From NCBI RefSeq assembly GCF_011009555.1, contig NZ_QXHD01000004.1, forward strand, positions 3,300,150 through 3,364,149: a DNA stretch of 64,000 nucleotides, given 5' to 3'. A program made the position numbers and the translations under genes. Positions 44,268-53,997 of this stretch are shown here, one piece after another; positions within the stretch are counted from its first letter, which is position 1, and each line of letters begins with the position of its first letter. Below the pieces are notes generated by a model that saw only the letters and a list, made by a program, of their open reading frames with translations, made no database searches and was not told the origin of the DNA. This DNA comes from Adonisia turfae CCMR0081 (lineage in GTDB: Bacteria; Cyanobacteriota; Cyanobacteriia; Phormidesmidales; Phormidesmidaceae).

Positions 44268-44401
44268 CATCTCAAGGGCGATCGCAACGGTGAGTTTTAA
44301 CCTGATCGCATACGGTGCCATGTGCTCGCCCTAGGATACCCTACGCTACCCAACAACAGAATATTTCATACAGAACAGGGGGCAGGTACAAGACCGTGCC
44401 C

Positions 44402-45976
44402 CTACCGTGGCCCGTAATAGTTGGGTACCCATGACCCATGCAGACCTGGCACCAGTCGATGATTTAACCACAACCGACACACTGGACCGGCTGCTAAATC
44501 TTTTGCATTGAGGATCACCAACGATGAACGCTCCTTGGCATGGTCGTAAACCATGCCAACCAACCATCCATCCTCCTCGTCCCCACCGGCAGGGACAAAC
44601 ACCGGTTCATCGGTAAAACTGAGACCATCTTCCATCCAGATTTGAGACTTTTGGGTATGCAGATCCACCTTGAGATAACCAACGGGGGGAGACGACTCCC
44701 CCACACGGTTGCTATAGGTCATGTAAAGATAGCGCACAGCCTGGGTTTCATACTGAGGGTGGCAACAGGGGTACTCAATGCAATAGTTCTCAAGAACAAC
44801 CTGGTGATTGACGGTGCCTTGCTGGGGCTGAATGGTTGTTTGCCAAAGATAGGTGGGAGCAATGACATCAAAGTCCGGCGCATACCCCTGCCAGCTACTC
44901 AAAAATCCCTGTTCCAGCCCGGCCTCTGGCCAACCGGCACTATAAACCACCACAGATCCATCTGGCTGATCATAGGCACAGGCCTGGTGAATTGAAAACC
45001 AGGGGCTGGTCTCAACAATTTGTACTGGCTGCCCTGCCATCGGACCATCGGGACGGGGCACTAAATGTATCCGCGTTGGCTGATTTGTTTGTAGTTGCAA
45101 ACAATCCGCCGGGGACTGACGACCCAGGATAAAGGGTAACGGGTTAAAGGTAAGGCGGTTTTCAACAAAGACATAGTATGTGGGTGTGAGGGCAAAATCA
45201 TGGGGATTCACCATGGCCCCAGGTATCTGAAACTGGGAGCGGGTGCATTCTTGCCATTGTCGGTCATATTCCACAATGGCAATGGTGAGGCCCTTGAGCT
45301 GGGCGGCCCAGTGCCATAGGATAATGCGATCGCGCACCGGATCACCATGGGGATGGGCCGTCGTTGCCCACTGTCCCTGAGCAAAGCGTTGTAAAGTTTG
45401 CCAACGGGATTTTGGTAATGACTGAGAAACCAACTGCCCCTGGACATTTTGGGAGCCGATGGTGTCCAGCGTATGGGGATTCACCTGATACGGTAGTCCA
45501 GCCTCGTACATCGCTAGCAGTCTGTCGCCCCAAGCCACTGCGTTTACATTGGCCGGGTTTTTCAGATAAAGCTCCAACAGATTGTCTTGAGGTTTGCGAG
45601 TCCCAAAGGTGGAGCGAAACAAAAAGCGATCAGCCTGTTCTTCCTGTACAAACTCCGCCGTTTGCACAAACCTGGAATCAAAAAACACCCGCCCATCATC
45701 ACGAAAGGCGATCCGACAGAGATAACCATCGCCATCTAAAAAATGATTGACTCGTTGGTTACCCCGCTCAAACCCACTGGGACCATTGTGAAACCAGGTG
45801 GAGTTTAACAATGCCTCCGGTAACAAACCTTCAATTTCGGTGATTTCGTAGGAAAATTCTGCTCGCTGGGACCGAAATGCACCAAACCATGCCGCCTTTT
45901 GCGCCTGCCTTAGACGATCATCACGTTTACCCCAAACAATCTGGTCAGCATTAACAGGTCCCTGGTCTGTAATCAT
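44402..45976 (-). CDS. carotenoid oxygenase (cleavage dioxygenase) family protein
   Basis: 524 residues of the RPE65/carotenoid cleavage dioxygenase superfamily. The four iron-binding histidines are His208 (TTAHPHGD), His259 (NPHDFAL), His330 (FSIHQA) and His513 (LHGSW), each in its expected context. NGPSGFERGNQRVNHFLDGD is the typical N-terminal motif (usual GP..f......HwfDGdG). It probably cleaves a carotenoid or apocarotenal; the exact bond cannot be read. It stands alone, convergent with the gluconokinase gene. Confidence 0.85.
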   Translation of the reverse strand: MITDQGPVNADQIVWGKRDDRLRQAQKAAWFGAFRSQRAEFSYEITEIEGLLPEALLNSTWFHNGPSGFERGNQRVNHFLDGDGYLCRIAFRDDGRVFFDSRFVQTAEFVQEEQADRFLFRSTFGTRKPQDNLLELYLKNPANVNAVAWGDRLLAMYEAGLPYQVNPHTLDTIGSQNVQGQLVSQSLPKSRWQTLQRFAQGQWATTAHPHGDPVRDRIILWHWAAQLKGLTIAIVEYDRQWQECTRSQFQIPGAMVNPHDFALTPTYYVFVENRLTFNPLPFILGRQSPADCLQLQTNQPTRIHLVPRPDGPMAGQPVQIVETSPWFSIHQACAYDQPDGSVVVYSAGWPEAGLEQGFLSSWQGYAPDFDVIAPTYLWQTTIQPQQGTVNHQVVLENYCIEYPCCHPQYETQAVRYLYMTYSNRVGESSPPVGYLKVDLHTQKSQIWMEDGLSFTDEPVFVPAGGDEEDGWLVGMVYDHAKERSSLVILNAKDLAAGPVCRLWLNHRLVPGLHGSWVPNYYGPR

Positions 45977-46073
45977 ATTTGAAAGTGTGCATCCACCGAT
46001 TGCTTATGTACCAGAATAAAATATAGCGCTACCGTAGAGGTGTAGATACCATGACCGCTAAGGAAATATCTCT

Positions 46074-46418
46074 ATGCTACCGTTATTGCCCACCCATCCT
46101 CTGGTGCTCAAGGTGATCAAAGGGGTCTCCTGCACATTAATCGCTGGAGCATTGGGACTCGTGGCAACCAAGCTGAGCGGCATGATTGCAGAACATACAT
46201 TATTAGAGAGAGTTTTTTGGATTGGTGCAGCCGCATTGTTGTTTCATATTTTAGAAGGTATAGCTGCGGGTATTTTGGCCCATCGCTTAAAGGAAAACCC
46301 AGTTAAAGCGGGCATGTATACCTTTTGGACTGGGATTGCAGGCATTACAGAAATCTTGCAAAGACTGGAAGATAGCCGCCAGGTAACAACAATTGAGTCA
46401 GGAATTAGGATCAAATAA
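46074..46418 (+). CDS. small membrane protein of unknown function
   Basis: 114 residues with three or four hydrophobic stretches (VIKGVSCTLIAGALGLVATK; RVFWIGAAALLFHILEGIAA; MYTFWTGIAGITEILQ). I know no named family. It stands between divergently and convergently oriented neighbours; the stop is five bp from that of the DUF1980 gene. Confidence 0.65.
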   Translation: MLPLLPTHPLVLKVIKGVSCTLIAGALGLVATKLSGMIAEHTLLERVFWIGAAALLFHILEGIAAGILAHRLKENPVKAGMYTFWTGIAGITEILQRLEDSRQVTTIESGIRIK

Positions 46419-46422
46419 TTTA

Positions 46423-46920
46423 TCAAAAAACACCGTTAATGTAGGCTTTCTTAGGTTCAGGAATCGATTGAATTTGCTTAGGAATCACCACTAGCGTGGG
46501 GCGATTACGCACATCCACTGTGCCAAAGACTCCCTGTACCTGTAGCCAGGTATCATTTTCAAAGTCATCAGCGGTATCGATGTGGATCGCTAACCCCAGG
46601 GGCACCGTATCCGCCAGGCAACAGCGAATGATACGGCGAGCCAGGACAAATTGGTTAGGAGCCCCTGGAAACTGACGATGAACAAAGCCAACGATGTCAA
46701 CGGGCTGTCCTGGAAAAATATCTAACGGTTCTCTCACGGACGTAATCAAGCGTCGCCATTGCAAGACATTACGTTTGAGGGGATCGGGTTCTTCCCCAGC
46801 AGGCTCGGCATAGGACCAGATGTCGATGGCGGCTTTGTTTTCGTCTGCTTCGGCGGTCTTCGCCTGGGTTCCAGTGACCCACTGGGCCAGGTTTTTCAAT
46901 AGGGGAAATCGAGTAACCAT
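46423..46920 (-). CDS. DUF1980-like (YcgQ/TIGR03943 C-terminal) protein
   Basis: 165 residues resembling the soluble C-terminal domain of TIGR03943/YcgQ proteins (PVDIVGFVHRQFPGAPNQFV, then LARRIIRCCLADTVPLGLAI). Full members have an N-terminal membrane part and pair with an UPF0718 permease; neither is present here. It lies six bp after the ABC ATPase gene, so it is probably the last gene of that operon. The family is linked to metal or other permeases, but no function is known for the stand-alone domain. Confidence 0.6.
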   Translation of the reverse strand: MVTRFPLLKNLAQWVTGTQAKTAEADENKAAIDIWSYAEPAGEEPDPLKRNVLQWRRLITSVREPLDIFPGQPVDIVGFVHRQFPGAPNQFVLARRIIRCCLADTVPLGLAIHIDTADDFENDTWLQVQGVFGTVDVRNRPTLVVIPKQIQSIPEPKKAYINGVF

Positions 46921-46926
46921 AGCTAT

Positions 46927-47733
46927 TTATTTAATGCGAGTATCCAACATCTCTGCCAGTTCTTGCTCTTCAAAGGCTTTGACCACCTCAGAACGCAGAT
47001 GATCCACAAACAGATTGCGATGATACTCAAACCCTTTGCTCATCATGTCGCGGGGACGGGACATCTCTACTGGCACCATGGCCAAAGTGCGGCCTGGGTT
47101 GGCGGTTAAAATCAACACCCGATCCGCCAAGTAAACGGCTTCATCAATGTGGTGGGTAACAAAAATAACGGTCTTACCAGTGCCTTGCCAAATATCTAGC
47201 AAGAACTTTTGCATTTGATGACGGGTTTGGACATCCAGGGCAGCAAAGGGCTCATCCATTAGCAACACATCGGTGCCAAGACAGAGAGCTCGGGCAATGC
47301 AGGCCCGCTGTTGCATCCCCCCCGAGAGCTGATGGGGATAGCGGTTTGCCGCTTTTAACAGCCCCACCTGTTGTAAATACTCCTTGGCTCGCTGGTGGCG
47401 TTCCCGTTTTCCTAAGCCCTGTAGATTTAACCCAAAAGCAACGTTATCAATCACCGACAGCCAGGGAAATAGAGACGCCTGCTGGAAGATCATAGAACGA
47501 TGGGGAGACGGTTCTGTGATGACCTCACCACGAAATCGCAGTGTCCCCGATGTGGGTGTTTCCAAACCAGCAATCATGCTTAGCAGGGTACTTTTGCCGC
47601 AACCACTGGGACCAATAATCACTAAAAATTCCCCCGGTTCTACGGAGAAACTGATGTCGTCAATGGCTAAATTGGCTTCAGAGCTGTCAGGATTCCAGAT
47701 TTTACTGACGCGATCGCAAACAATCTCACCCAT
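46927..47733 (-). CDS. ABC transporter ATPase (NrtD/SsuB/ThiZ-like)
   Basis: 268 residues from ATG 47733, preceded by GGAGGG; the frame extends further upstream to 47838 inside the permease gene region but without a binding site. Walker [12 protein letters not shown]-loop IFQQASLFPW, signature LSGGMQQR, Walker B VLLMDEPFAALD and His switch (VTHHIDEAV) are intact. It follows the permease on the same strand and serves the SsuA-like binding protein further up. Confidence 0.9.
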   Translation of the reverse strand: MGEIVCDRVSKIWNPDSSEANLAIDDISFSVEPGEFLVIIGPSGCGKSTLLSMIAGLETPTSGTLRFRGEVITEPSPHRSMIFQQASLFPWLSVIDNVAFGLNLQGLGKRERHQRAKEYLQQVGLLKAANRYPHQLSGGMQQRACIARALCLGTDVLLMDEPFAALDVQTRHQMQKFLLDIWQGTGKTVIFVTHHIDEAVYLADRVLILTANPGRTLAMVPVEMSRPRDMMSKGFEYHRNLFVDHLRSEVVKAFEEQELAEMLDTRIK

Positions 47734-47810
47734 CCATAAACCCTCCTGTACACCGTTTCTCAACTCCGTTGAATAAACCTCGCTGGATGGATGGGCCAAT
47801 GCCCACCCTA

Positions 47811-48713
47811 CTATATTTGCGCCGATCCTTTCCACCACAGCACCCGTTGCTGCACCTGCCGAAATCCAACATCCAACAGGTAGCCCACCACCCCAATCAC
47901 AGCCATGCCTAAAAACATCAGCTTGGCATTAAACATTTGCCGACCTACCATCACAATGGCTCCTAGCCCGGTATTCACCCCCACCATCTCAGCTGCCAAC
48001 ACCGCCATCCAGGCCGCAAAAAAGTTAATCCGCAGGATAAAAAACAGATCTGGAATCACCGCCGGTAAAATCACATTAAACATCACCTGACGACGGCTGG
48101 CACCCAGAACCCGTGCCGTATTGATATACAGCTGATTGACATTGTTAATAGCATTAACCGTCGCCAGGGTAAGCAAAAAGAAAATGCCAATAAACACCAC
48201 AAAAATGGCCGCATTATCCCCAATACCAAAGGCCATAATGGCAAAGGGAATCCAGGCAATAGGAGCAATGGGAGCCAGCAGCGTAATCACTGGTAGGGTG
48301 AGTTTACCAAAAATCTTAAAGTAACAGGCCAGACCACCCACCCCAATGGCGGCAATAAAGCCCAGCACCAGACCGGCCACTACCCGCTTGAGGGTGGCCA
48401 CAATGGCGGTAAGTAAAACAAAATTGCCACCCGTGCGCTCCACACCAATTCTGGGCGCAAGAAACTGTTCCTGATTACCAATTTCAGCAATAAACTCGTG
48501 GGGTGGGGGCAAAATCAAAGTGTTCACCCACCCAAGCAAGGTTACTAATTCCCAAATTCCAATAAACAGACCCAGCGAGAGACACCACCACATAGCTGAC
48601 GTGGCTACAGTCTGCCACCAGCGACTGCGCGTTTTAGAAACGCGAGGTTCGGCTAGACTGACAGAAGATTTTAATTGCATGTTTTTAAGAATTGAGGAGT
48701 CAAGTTTGGGCAT
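47811..48713 (-). CDS. ABC transporter permease (SsuC/NrtB-like)
   Basis: 300 residues with six hydrophobic helices and the cytoplasmic loop GASRRQVMFNVILPAVIPDL that contacts the ATPase. LAPIAPIAWIPFAIMAFGIG is typical of the nitrate/sulfonate/taurine permease family. ATG 48713 is taken as start; ATG 48680 is an alternative. It is separated by 258 bp from the binding-protein gene, an unusually long gap with only short GC-rich dyads and no gene. Confidence 0.88.
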   Translation of the reverse strand: MPKLDSSILKNMQLKSSVSLAEPRVSKTRSRWWQTVATSAMWWCLSLGLFIGIWELVTLLGWVNTLILPPPHEFIAEIGNQEQFLAPRIGVERTGGNFVLLTAIVATLKRVVAGLVLGFIAAIGVGGLACYFKIFGKLTLPVITLLAPIAPIAWIPFAIMAFGIGDNAAIFVVFIGIFFLLTLATVNAINNVNQLYINTARVLGASRRQVMFNVILPAVIPDLFFILRINFFAAWMAVLAAEMVGVNTGLGAIVMVGRQMFNAKLMFLGMAVIGVVGYLLDVGFRQVQQRVLWWKGSAQI

Positions 48714-48971
48714 ATACCGTTAACAATTAAGGCATCATTAAACAACAACCTCATGACTTGAATTTTATGCTCCAAAACTTCTGCAGAAACCAGTCCGGAA
48801 CATATATAATCGACCCCACCGTAACTCCAAACTTAATGCCATTAGGAATAACCTAGTACGTTGGGTTGTAGGGCGGCGTTCCGGCCCTGCCCAGGGGGTT
48901 TGGGGAACTCGGAGGGACCCCAAGCAGCCGGTTTTGCATCCAGTCAATATCCTGAACCATCACTGTGAACT

Positions 48972-50021
48972 TTAAACAGTCACCTTCACCTTCACCCGCT
49001 CCCAAAGTTCAGGGCTTTCAGCAATCACATCTTCCAACAAAGAGAAATTAACAAAGTTATCATCCAGATCCATATTAATGTAATTCAACTCCTTCATACT
49101 TTCCGCACGCTCATACATAAAGTTACGCTTATCCCGTACATCCACACCGGGAGGCTGAGCCTGGGCAGAGGCCAACAGGCTCTCCATGTCGGTCTTATAA
49201 TACTTATCGATGGTGGCTTGAGCTGCCCCTTCAAAGTTATTTTCAATCTCATACTGAGCTTCAAAGAAGACTCGAATAACGTCTTTCACCATCTCGGGTT
49301 CGTTTTCAATGATTTCGTTACGAACGGCGAGAACACAGTCAGGATAGCCACTGCCATAAATATCAACACCATTACCCAGAATATTGCCGTTGGTCTGGGT
49401 TTTAGCTTTGGTGGCATAGGGTTCAATGTGGCTGACAGCATCCACCTGACCCGCCAGATAAGCGTTTAACAGTTCAGTTGAGTCACCCAGGTACACCATT
49501 TCCACATCGTCGTAGGTCATACCTTCTTTCTTTAAATAGTCATAGACGATGACATCCAGAGTGTCGGCCTGGAAGGTGGCAACTTTTTTACCCTTCAGAT
49601 CAGCAAAGGATTTGATTTCGGGCTTAGCGACAATGACTAAGCCTTCGACACCACTGCCAGCAACAACTTGGAAAGATGCACCCTGGGTATAGGCTGCGAT
49701 CGCATTAGTAAACGGAATCACCGCCATTTCCACCTGGCCCGTGGCCAACTGCACCGCCACATCAGCAGGCATCGGCGTCAGAGCCGCTGTTCCCTTAAAC
49801 CCATACTTGGCAAAGAGTTGTTTCTCAGCAGAGTAAAACAGAGGCATATTACATAACCCCGCCCCATGGGCAAACTTAATCTCACGACCATCCCAACCGC
49901 CTGAGCCTACAGGCTTTTTACCCGGTGCGCAACTACTGAGGAAAGATAACAAAGCAGGCGTCATCGCTGCACCCAGACTCATACCCAGAAAACGACGACG
50001 GTTAGTACGGGAATGAAACAT
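48972..50021 (-). CDS. ABC transporter substrate-binding lipoprotein (NMT1/SsuA-like)
   Basis: 349 residues. The twin-arginine signal NRRRFLGMSLGAAMTPALLS ends in a lipobox (FLSSCAP). The binding domain (IKFAHGAGLCNMPLFYSAEK; FADLKGKKVATFQADTLDVI; GDSTELLNAYLAGQVDAVSH) is of the NMT1/SsuA/TauA group, which binds nitrogen- or sulfur-containing organics. The amidohydrolase gene lies 84 bp upstream on the same strand, which suggests that it delivers that enzyme's substrate. Confidence 0.85.
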   Translation of the reverse strand: MFHSRTNRRRFLGMSLGAAMTPALLSFLSSCAPGKKPVGSGGWDGREIKFAHGAGLCNMPLFYSAEKQLFAKYGFKGTAALTPMPADVAVQLATGQVEMAVIPFTNAIAAYTQGASFQVVAGSGVEGLVIVAKPEIKSFADLKGKKVATFQADTLDVIVYDYLKKEGMTYDDVEMVYLGDSTELLNAYLAGQVDAVSHIEPYATKAKTQTNGNILGNGVDIYGSGYPDCVLAVRNEIIENEPEMVKDVIRVFFEAQYEIENNFEGAAQATIDKYYKTDMESLLASAQAQPPGVDVRDKRNFMYERAESMKELNYINMDLDDNFVNFSLLEDVIAESPELWERVKVKVTV

Positions 50022-50105
50022 GATAAAAGTCTCCTTAGTTTAATGTATTCATCAGATAACGAAGCCAATGGACTGAAGCAAGAACAAGAACTTTAGAATA
50101 AAGCG

Positions 50106-51668
50106 TCACCCCAACGATGGGTGATAGCTCTGGCAACTGGTGCAGTAAAACGACTTATAAGCCTCTGGTCTAAACCAGCCGTCATAGACCTTTTTCACAT
50201 AGGGAAAGACGTCTTTAGCAAGCTCTCGACGGCGTAATTCATCCGGTGTGAGGGGAGCCTTGAGCATTTCGGCCAACTCATCCAGCAACGCATCCTTGTC
50301 CACATGGGTAAACGTGCCATTCTCTAGAATTACCTCACCTGCCACCATGACAGCATCAATACCATGGGGGCGACTCCGGTGAATAACAGCTTCCAGAACA
50401 GGAATGGTGTCATCGAGATAGGGATAGGCCAGATGCTCCCAATCCATCACCACCAAGTCTGCAGCTTTACCGGGCTCTAATACACCTACTTCATTGGCAA
50501 AGCGCGTAGTATGAGCGCCATTTTCTGTCGCCATTTGAAATACCTGGGATGCTGCGGGCACCAGAGAATCCATACCGGGGACTCGATGCAACTTGAGAAC
50601 CAGCCGCATTTCCTGGAGCATATCGCGGTCATCATTGATGCCTGCCTCATCCAAACCCATGCCCACTCTAACTCCCTTCTGAGCATAATGATTAAGAGGA
50701 GCAACACCACTTTGTAGGCGGAGGTTAGAACTCGCATTGTGGCAGATCATCGTCCCTGTTTCGGCAATGAGATCAATGTCTTCTTCCGTCAGCCACACAC
50801 CATGCCCCAGGGTTAAATGGGGACCTAAAACACCTAATTTGTGAAGATGCTTCACTGCGGATGTACCTGTACGACGATGGGCATACTCCATCTGATAGGG
50901 AGTTTCCAGGAGGTGCATGTGCATGCCAACACCATACTTATGTGCATACTCTGTCTGGGTAGTAATGGCATCATCGTCACACCAGTGCAGATTGGCAGGC
51001 GCTAACTGTAGGCGAATGCGATCATCGGCAGCCCCTTCCCACTTTTTCCAAAGTGTTTCAAAGAACCAGAGAAAGTCTTCCAAAGGTACTTCGTGGGGCT
51101 TGAGCAGGGCCTCCATATCCGCCGCAATACTGGGAGGTAATTTAGCGACAAATTCATCGTTAGATTCATAAACAAAATGGTTCTGCGTACGCACACCAAA
51201 ACAGTAGGATGCTCGCATACCAATGTCTTCATAGGCTTTGAGTATCTTGTCTGTAATCTCTGGCCACAGGGTGGCAGGTCCTGGCAACCAGCCATGGATA
51301 TGTTGCACCGTTGTAATCCCTGACTCCACCATTTCAAAAGCAGAGTAGAGAGTATCCAGATAAAAATCCACTTGCCTGGCAGACAGACGACTGGCAAACC
51401 AAAGCTCTAGGGGATAGTCCAGCGACCCTAGTTGAAAGGGAGTTAACCCCACATGGTGGTGACTATTAACAAAACCTGGCATCACCACATGGTGAGCTGA
51501 TCCCAGCATCTTATCAGGTTCATATTTTGCGGACAGTTCCTGATACGTCCCCACGTCTATAATGGTACCGTCATCTACAAAAACAGCACCATCTTCAATA
51601 ATCTCAGCCTTTGTGCGGCTGATAGCTTTGCAAATAATATATTTACCCCGGATGAGAGTGGATGGCAT
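50106..51668 (-). CDS. TRZ/ATZ-type amidohydrolase
   Basis: 520 residues of the amidohydrolase superfamily (subtype III, deaminase-like). Metal ligands: MPGFVNSHHHVGLTPFQLGS (His70, His72), MHMHLLET, TLGHGVWL and GLDEAGINDDRDM (Asp). PGKAADLVVMDWEHLAYPYL is the common C-terminal beta-sandwich motif. Enzymes of this group deaminate or dechlorinate triazines, pyrimidines, adenosines and related rings. An additional C-terminal tail (about 450-520) contains CTSC followed by His, a possible metal knuckle. Clustering with an importer and an amidase suggests use of an organic nitrogen source. Confidence 0.85.
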   Translation of the reverse strand: MPSTLIRGKYIICKAISRTKAEIIEDGAVFVDDGTIIDVGTYQELSAKYEPDKMLGSAHHVVMPGFVNSHHHVGLTPFQLGSLDYPLELWFASRLSARQVDFYLDTLYSAFEMVESGITTVQHIHGWLPGPATLWPEITDKILKAYEDIGMRASYCFGVRTQNHFVYESNDEFVAKLPPSIAADMEALLKPHEVPLEDFLWFFETLWKKWEGAADDRIRLQLAPANLHWCDDDAITTQTEYAHKYGVGMHMHLLETPYQMEYAHRRTGTSAVKHLHKLGVLGPHLTLGHGVWLTEEDIDLIAETGTMICHNASSNLRLQSGVAPLNHYAQKGVRVGMGLDEAGINDDRDMLQEMRLVLKLHRVPGMDSLVPAASQVFQMATENGAHTTRFANEVGVLEPGKAADLVVMDWEHLAYPYLDDTIPVLEAVIHRSRPHGIDAVMVAGEVILENGTFTHVDKDALLDELAEMLKAPLTPDELRRRELAKDVFPYVKKVYDGWFRPEAYKSFYCTSCQSYHPSLG

Positions 51669-52039
51669 GGCAGAATTCGCTGAGACAACGAACTTCGAAA
51701 GAGAAGTCTAATAAGGCCCCAACTGCTACAGCTAACTGTAAAAAACTAAGCTAATACTGCTCTAGAAAGGGCTTCAGGGAATGTTGCGCTAGTGCCCAAA
51801 ACACCTTAATGTAAAGCCTAAACCACGCCAAGCTTAGACCGAGCTATGAAAGAAATCATAAGTGAACTGTTTTTGAAAGAACCGTATAAAACAATACGCT
51901 TCTCTGAGAATTTCAGTGATTTTTTGTAAACATTACTAAAAATGGGTGTTGCTGATCTTCGGGATGATTTTATCTTTCAAATTCAGACGATTAGCGAGGT
52001 CTACCGATCAATTTACCCCCCAAATCAGCACGACAAAAA
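51669..52039. other. divergent promoter region
   Basis: This 371-bp spacer must hold the promoters for the amidohydrolase (minus) and amidase (plus) genes. I find no GTA-N8-TAC site in it; A+T-rich -10-like elements are present but cannot be ranked by eye. Confidence 0.5.
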
Positions 52040-53518
52040 ATGATACTCCCACGATCACCCTTAGATAGTTTGAGTGTTCAAGCAATAGCTGAAAAACTAG
52101 CAACAGGGGAGTTAAGCATTACAGAATTATTACAGGCTTGTTTTCAGCGAATTGAGTTACGAGAATTTCAGGTACGTGCATGGACATATCTTGATATGGA
52201 CCATGCACAACAGCAGGCAACTGTGTGGGAACAGAAATTGCAACAGGAGGGAAGCCAAATCCTGGAAACTTTTCCACTGTTAGGCGTCCCCATCGCGGTA
52301 AAAGATATCTTTGCCACATTAGAGATGCCCACTGGCTGGGGAACAGAAATTTATCGTAATCGATATATGGGTTATGATGCAGCAATTGTCTCAAAACTCA
52401 AGGCAGCGGGGGCAATTATATTGGGCAAAACCGTTACCACAGAGCTGGCCACAGCCGCCGCAGGACCGACAGCCAATCCCCACAATTTGGCCCATACTCC
52501 TGGTGGTAGCTCCAGCGGTTCGGCAGCAGCGGTGGCAGATGGAATGGTGCCAATTGCCATGGGCTCACAAACCATGGGCTCAATTTTACGTCCGGCTGCC
52601 TACTGTGGCATATTTGGATTCAAACCGAGTTTTGGGCTTATTTCTCGCTATGGCATGATGCCCGTTGCTCCGGTCCTCGATCATGTAGGAGTCTTTGCCC
52701 GTTGCTTAAATGATATTCACCGATTGTTAACTGTATTAATAGGTGCAGATAGTCGAGATCCAGATTGCCAGACGACTAAACAGACTTTTGCTTTTAAAGC
52801 AACATCACTATCAGTTCGGTCAACAAAAGATTTTCAATCAATCCGCTTGGGCCTGATCAAAACATCTCACTGGCAACAGACAGAGAGTATTGCTCAATCT
52901 CGATTAATGCAAGCTATTACAGTGTTGAGACAGGCTGATATTCGAGTGGATTTGGTGGCGTTACCTGCTAACGTTGATCCCTATTGGAATATTGTTCAAA
53001 CCCTATGTGCCCATGGCTTGTACCAAAACCATGGTGCTCTTTTATCCAAGGCTCCCGATCGGTGTTCTCCCTTGTTACGAGATTGGTTGCAATGGGGAAA
53101 ATCTATTTCTGCTGATACTTCCCAGCAAGCTTGCCGATGGCGCTATCGCTATCGTGAACAATTACGCCCTATCTTTGCCAAATACGATGCCGTGTTAAGT
53201 CCGGTCACTCTGGGACCTGCACCTTTGGGACTGGCCAATACAGGTTCACCCATATTTTGTGGACTGTGGACCCTATGTGGGTTGCCAGCTCTAAATATCC
53301 CTCTAGGCAAAACGGTGGATGGTTTGCCACTGGGCTGTCAGTTGGTGGGCTCCCTCTATAATGATCAAAAACTCCTAGAAATTGCCCATCAATGTTGGGC
53401 GATTTTAAGTCCTGTTTTTGGAGAGATTACGCTGCCTCCCGTGTCATTCCTGACAGATGAAGGTATAAAACAATGTCAGAGTCATTATGGGTTTGAATTC
53501 TCTCCAGGGTATAGCTAA
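52040..53518 (+). CDS. amidase signature family enzyme
   Basis: 492 residues. The Ser-cisSer-Lys triad is complete: Lys88 (VPIAVKDI), Ser157 (TPGGSSSGSAAAV) and Ser181 (GSQTMGSILRPAAYCG). The nucleophile loop is GSQTMGS rather than the DTGGS of GatA, nearer to allophanate hydrolase (AtzF)/urea-amidolyase and other catabolic amidases. It ends without the extra C-terminal domain of AtzF. Divergent from the importer/amidohydrolase operon, so the two products probably act on one pathway. Confidence 0.85.
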   Translation: MILPRSPLDSLSVQAIAEKLATGELSITELLQACFQRIELREFQVRAWTYLDMDHAQQQATVWEQKLQQEGSQILETFPLLGVPIAVKDIFATLEMPTGWGTEIYRNRYMGYDAAIVSKLKAAGAIILGKTVTTELATAAAGPTANPHNLAHTPGGSSSGSAAAVADGMVPIAMGSQTMGSILRPAAYCGIFGFKPSFGLISRYGMMPVAPVLDHVGVFARCLNDIHRLLTVLIGADSRDPDCQTTKQTFAFKATSLSVRSTKDFQSIRLGLIKTSHWQQTESIAQSRLMQAITVLRQADIRVDLVALPANVDPYWNIVQTLCAHGLYQNHGALLSKAPDRCSPLLRDWLQWGKSISADTSQQACRWRYRYREQLRPIFAKYDAVLSPVTLGPAPLGLANTGSPIFCGLWTLCGLPALNIPLGKTVDGLPLGCQLVGSLYNDQKLLEIAHQCWAILSPVFGEITLPPVSFLTDEGIKQCQSHYGFEFSPGYS

Positions 53519-53997
53519 ATTTAGCAATTGGGCAGATTGTTGAACTTAAACAACAGCGTCGCCAGAATGGGTTGCCTTTAGTGCTGGATCCGGATAAGGG
53601 ATCACTATGAAATCGTTTGATCAGCGTTGTATCTAATTAGCTTTTGCCTGGGGTTATATAACTTTTTGTATAAAAATACTCGCCTTAAAAGCAATCAAGA
53701 TTGTGGGAATACAATGGTTGATGCTACATAAATCCCTGAAATGGGAAATTATCAGTCAAGGTGCTAAATGAGCGTTTTCTTGCAAGATTAAACAATTCCT
53801 AGATTTAATCCGCTCACAATCTTAAATTTATCAGTATAAAGAACCTTATAAGCTTTTGTGCCTTGCACTACAATGATTTCAGGTCAAAATCTGTTACACA
53901 ATTTTCAGCCCTTCCTGGGTGGGGATTAGATGTCAAGTCAAGTGTTTAAGTTATTCAGCATTTAGATTTTCTTAGTGTCGCCTACCGAGGCTCGGCT
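53519..53997. other. intergenic region before the hybrid kinase
   Basis: 479 bp without a gene or a recognisable repeat. It is A+T rich in its right half, with presumably the promoter of the kinase operon. Confidence 0.5.

Noticed and set aside
46921..47838. longer start of the ABC ATPase at 47838
   Set aside because: The extra 35 codons run into the permease gene end and lack a binding site, whereas ATG 47733 follows GGAGGG.
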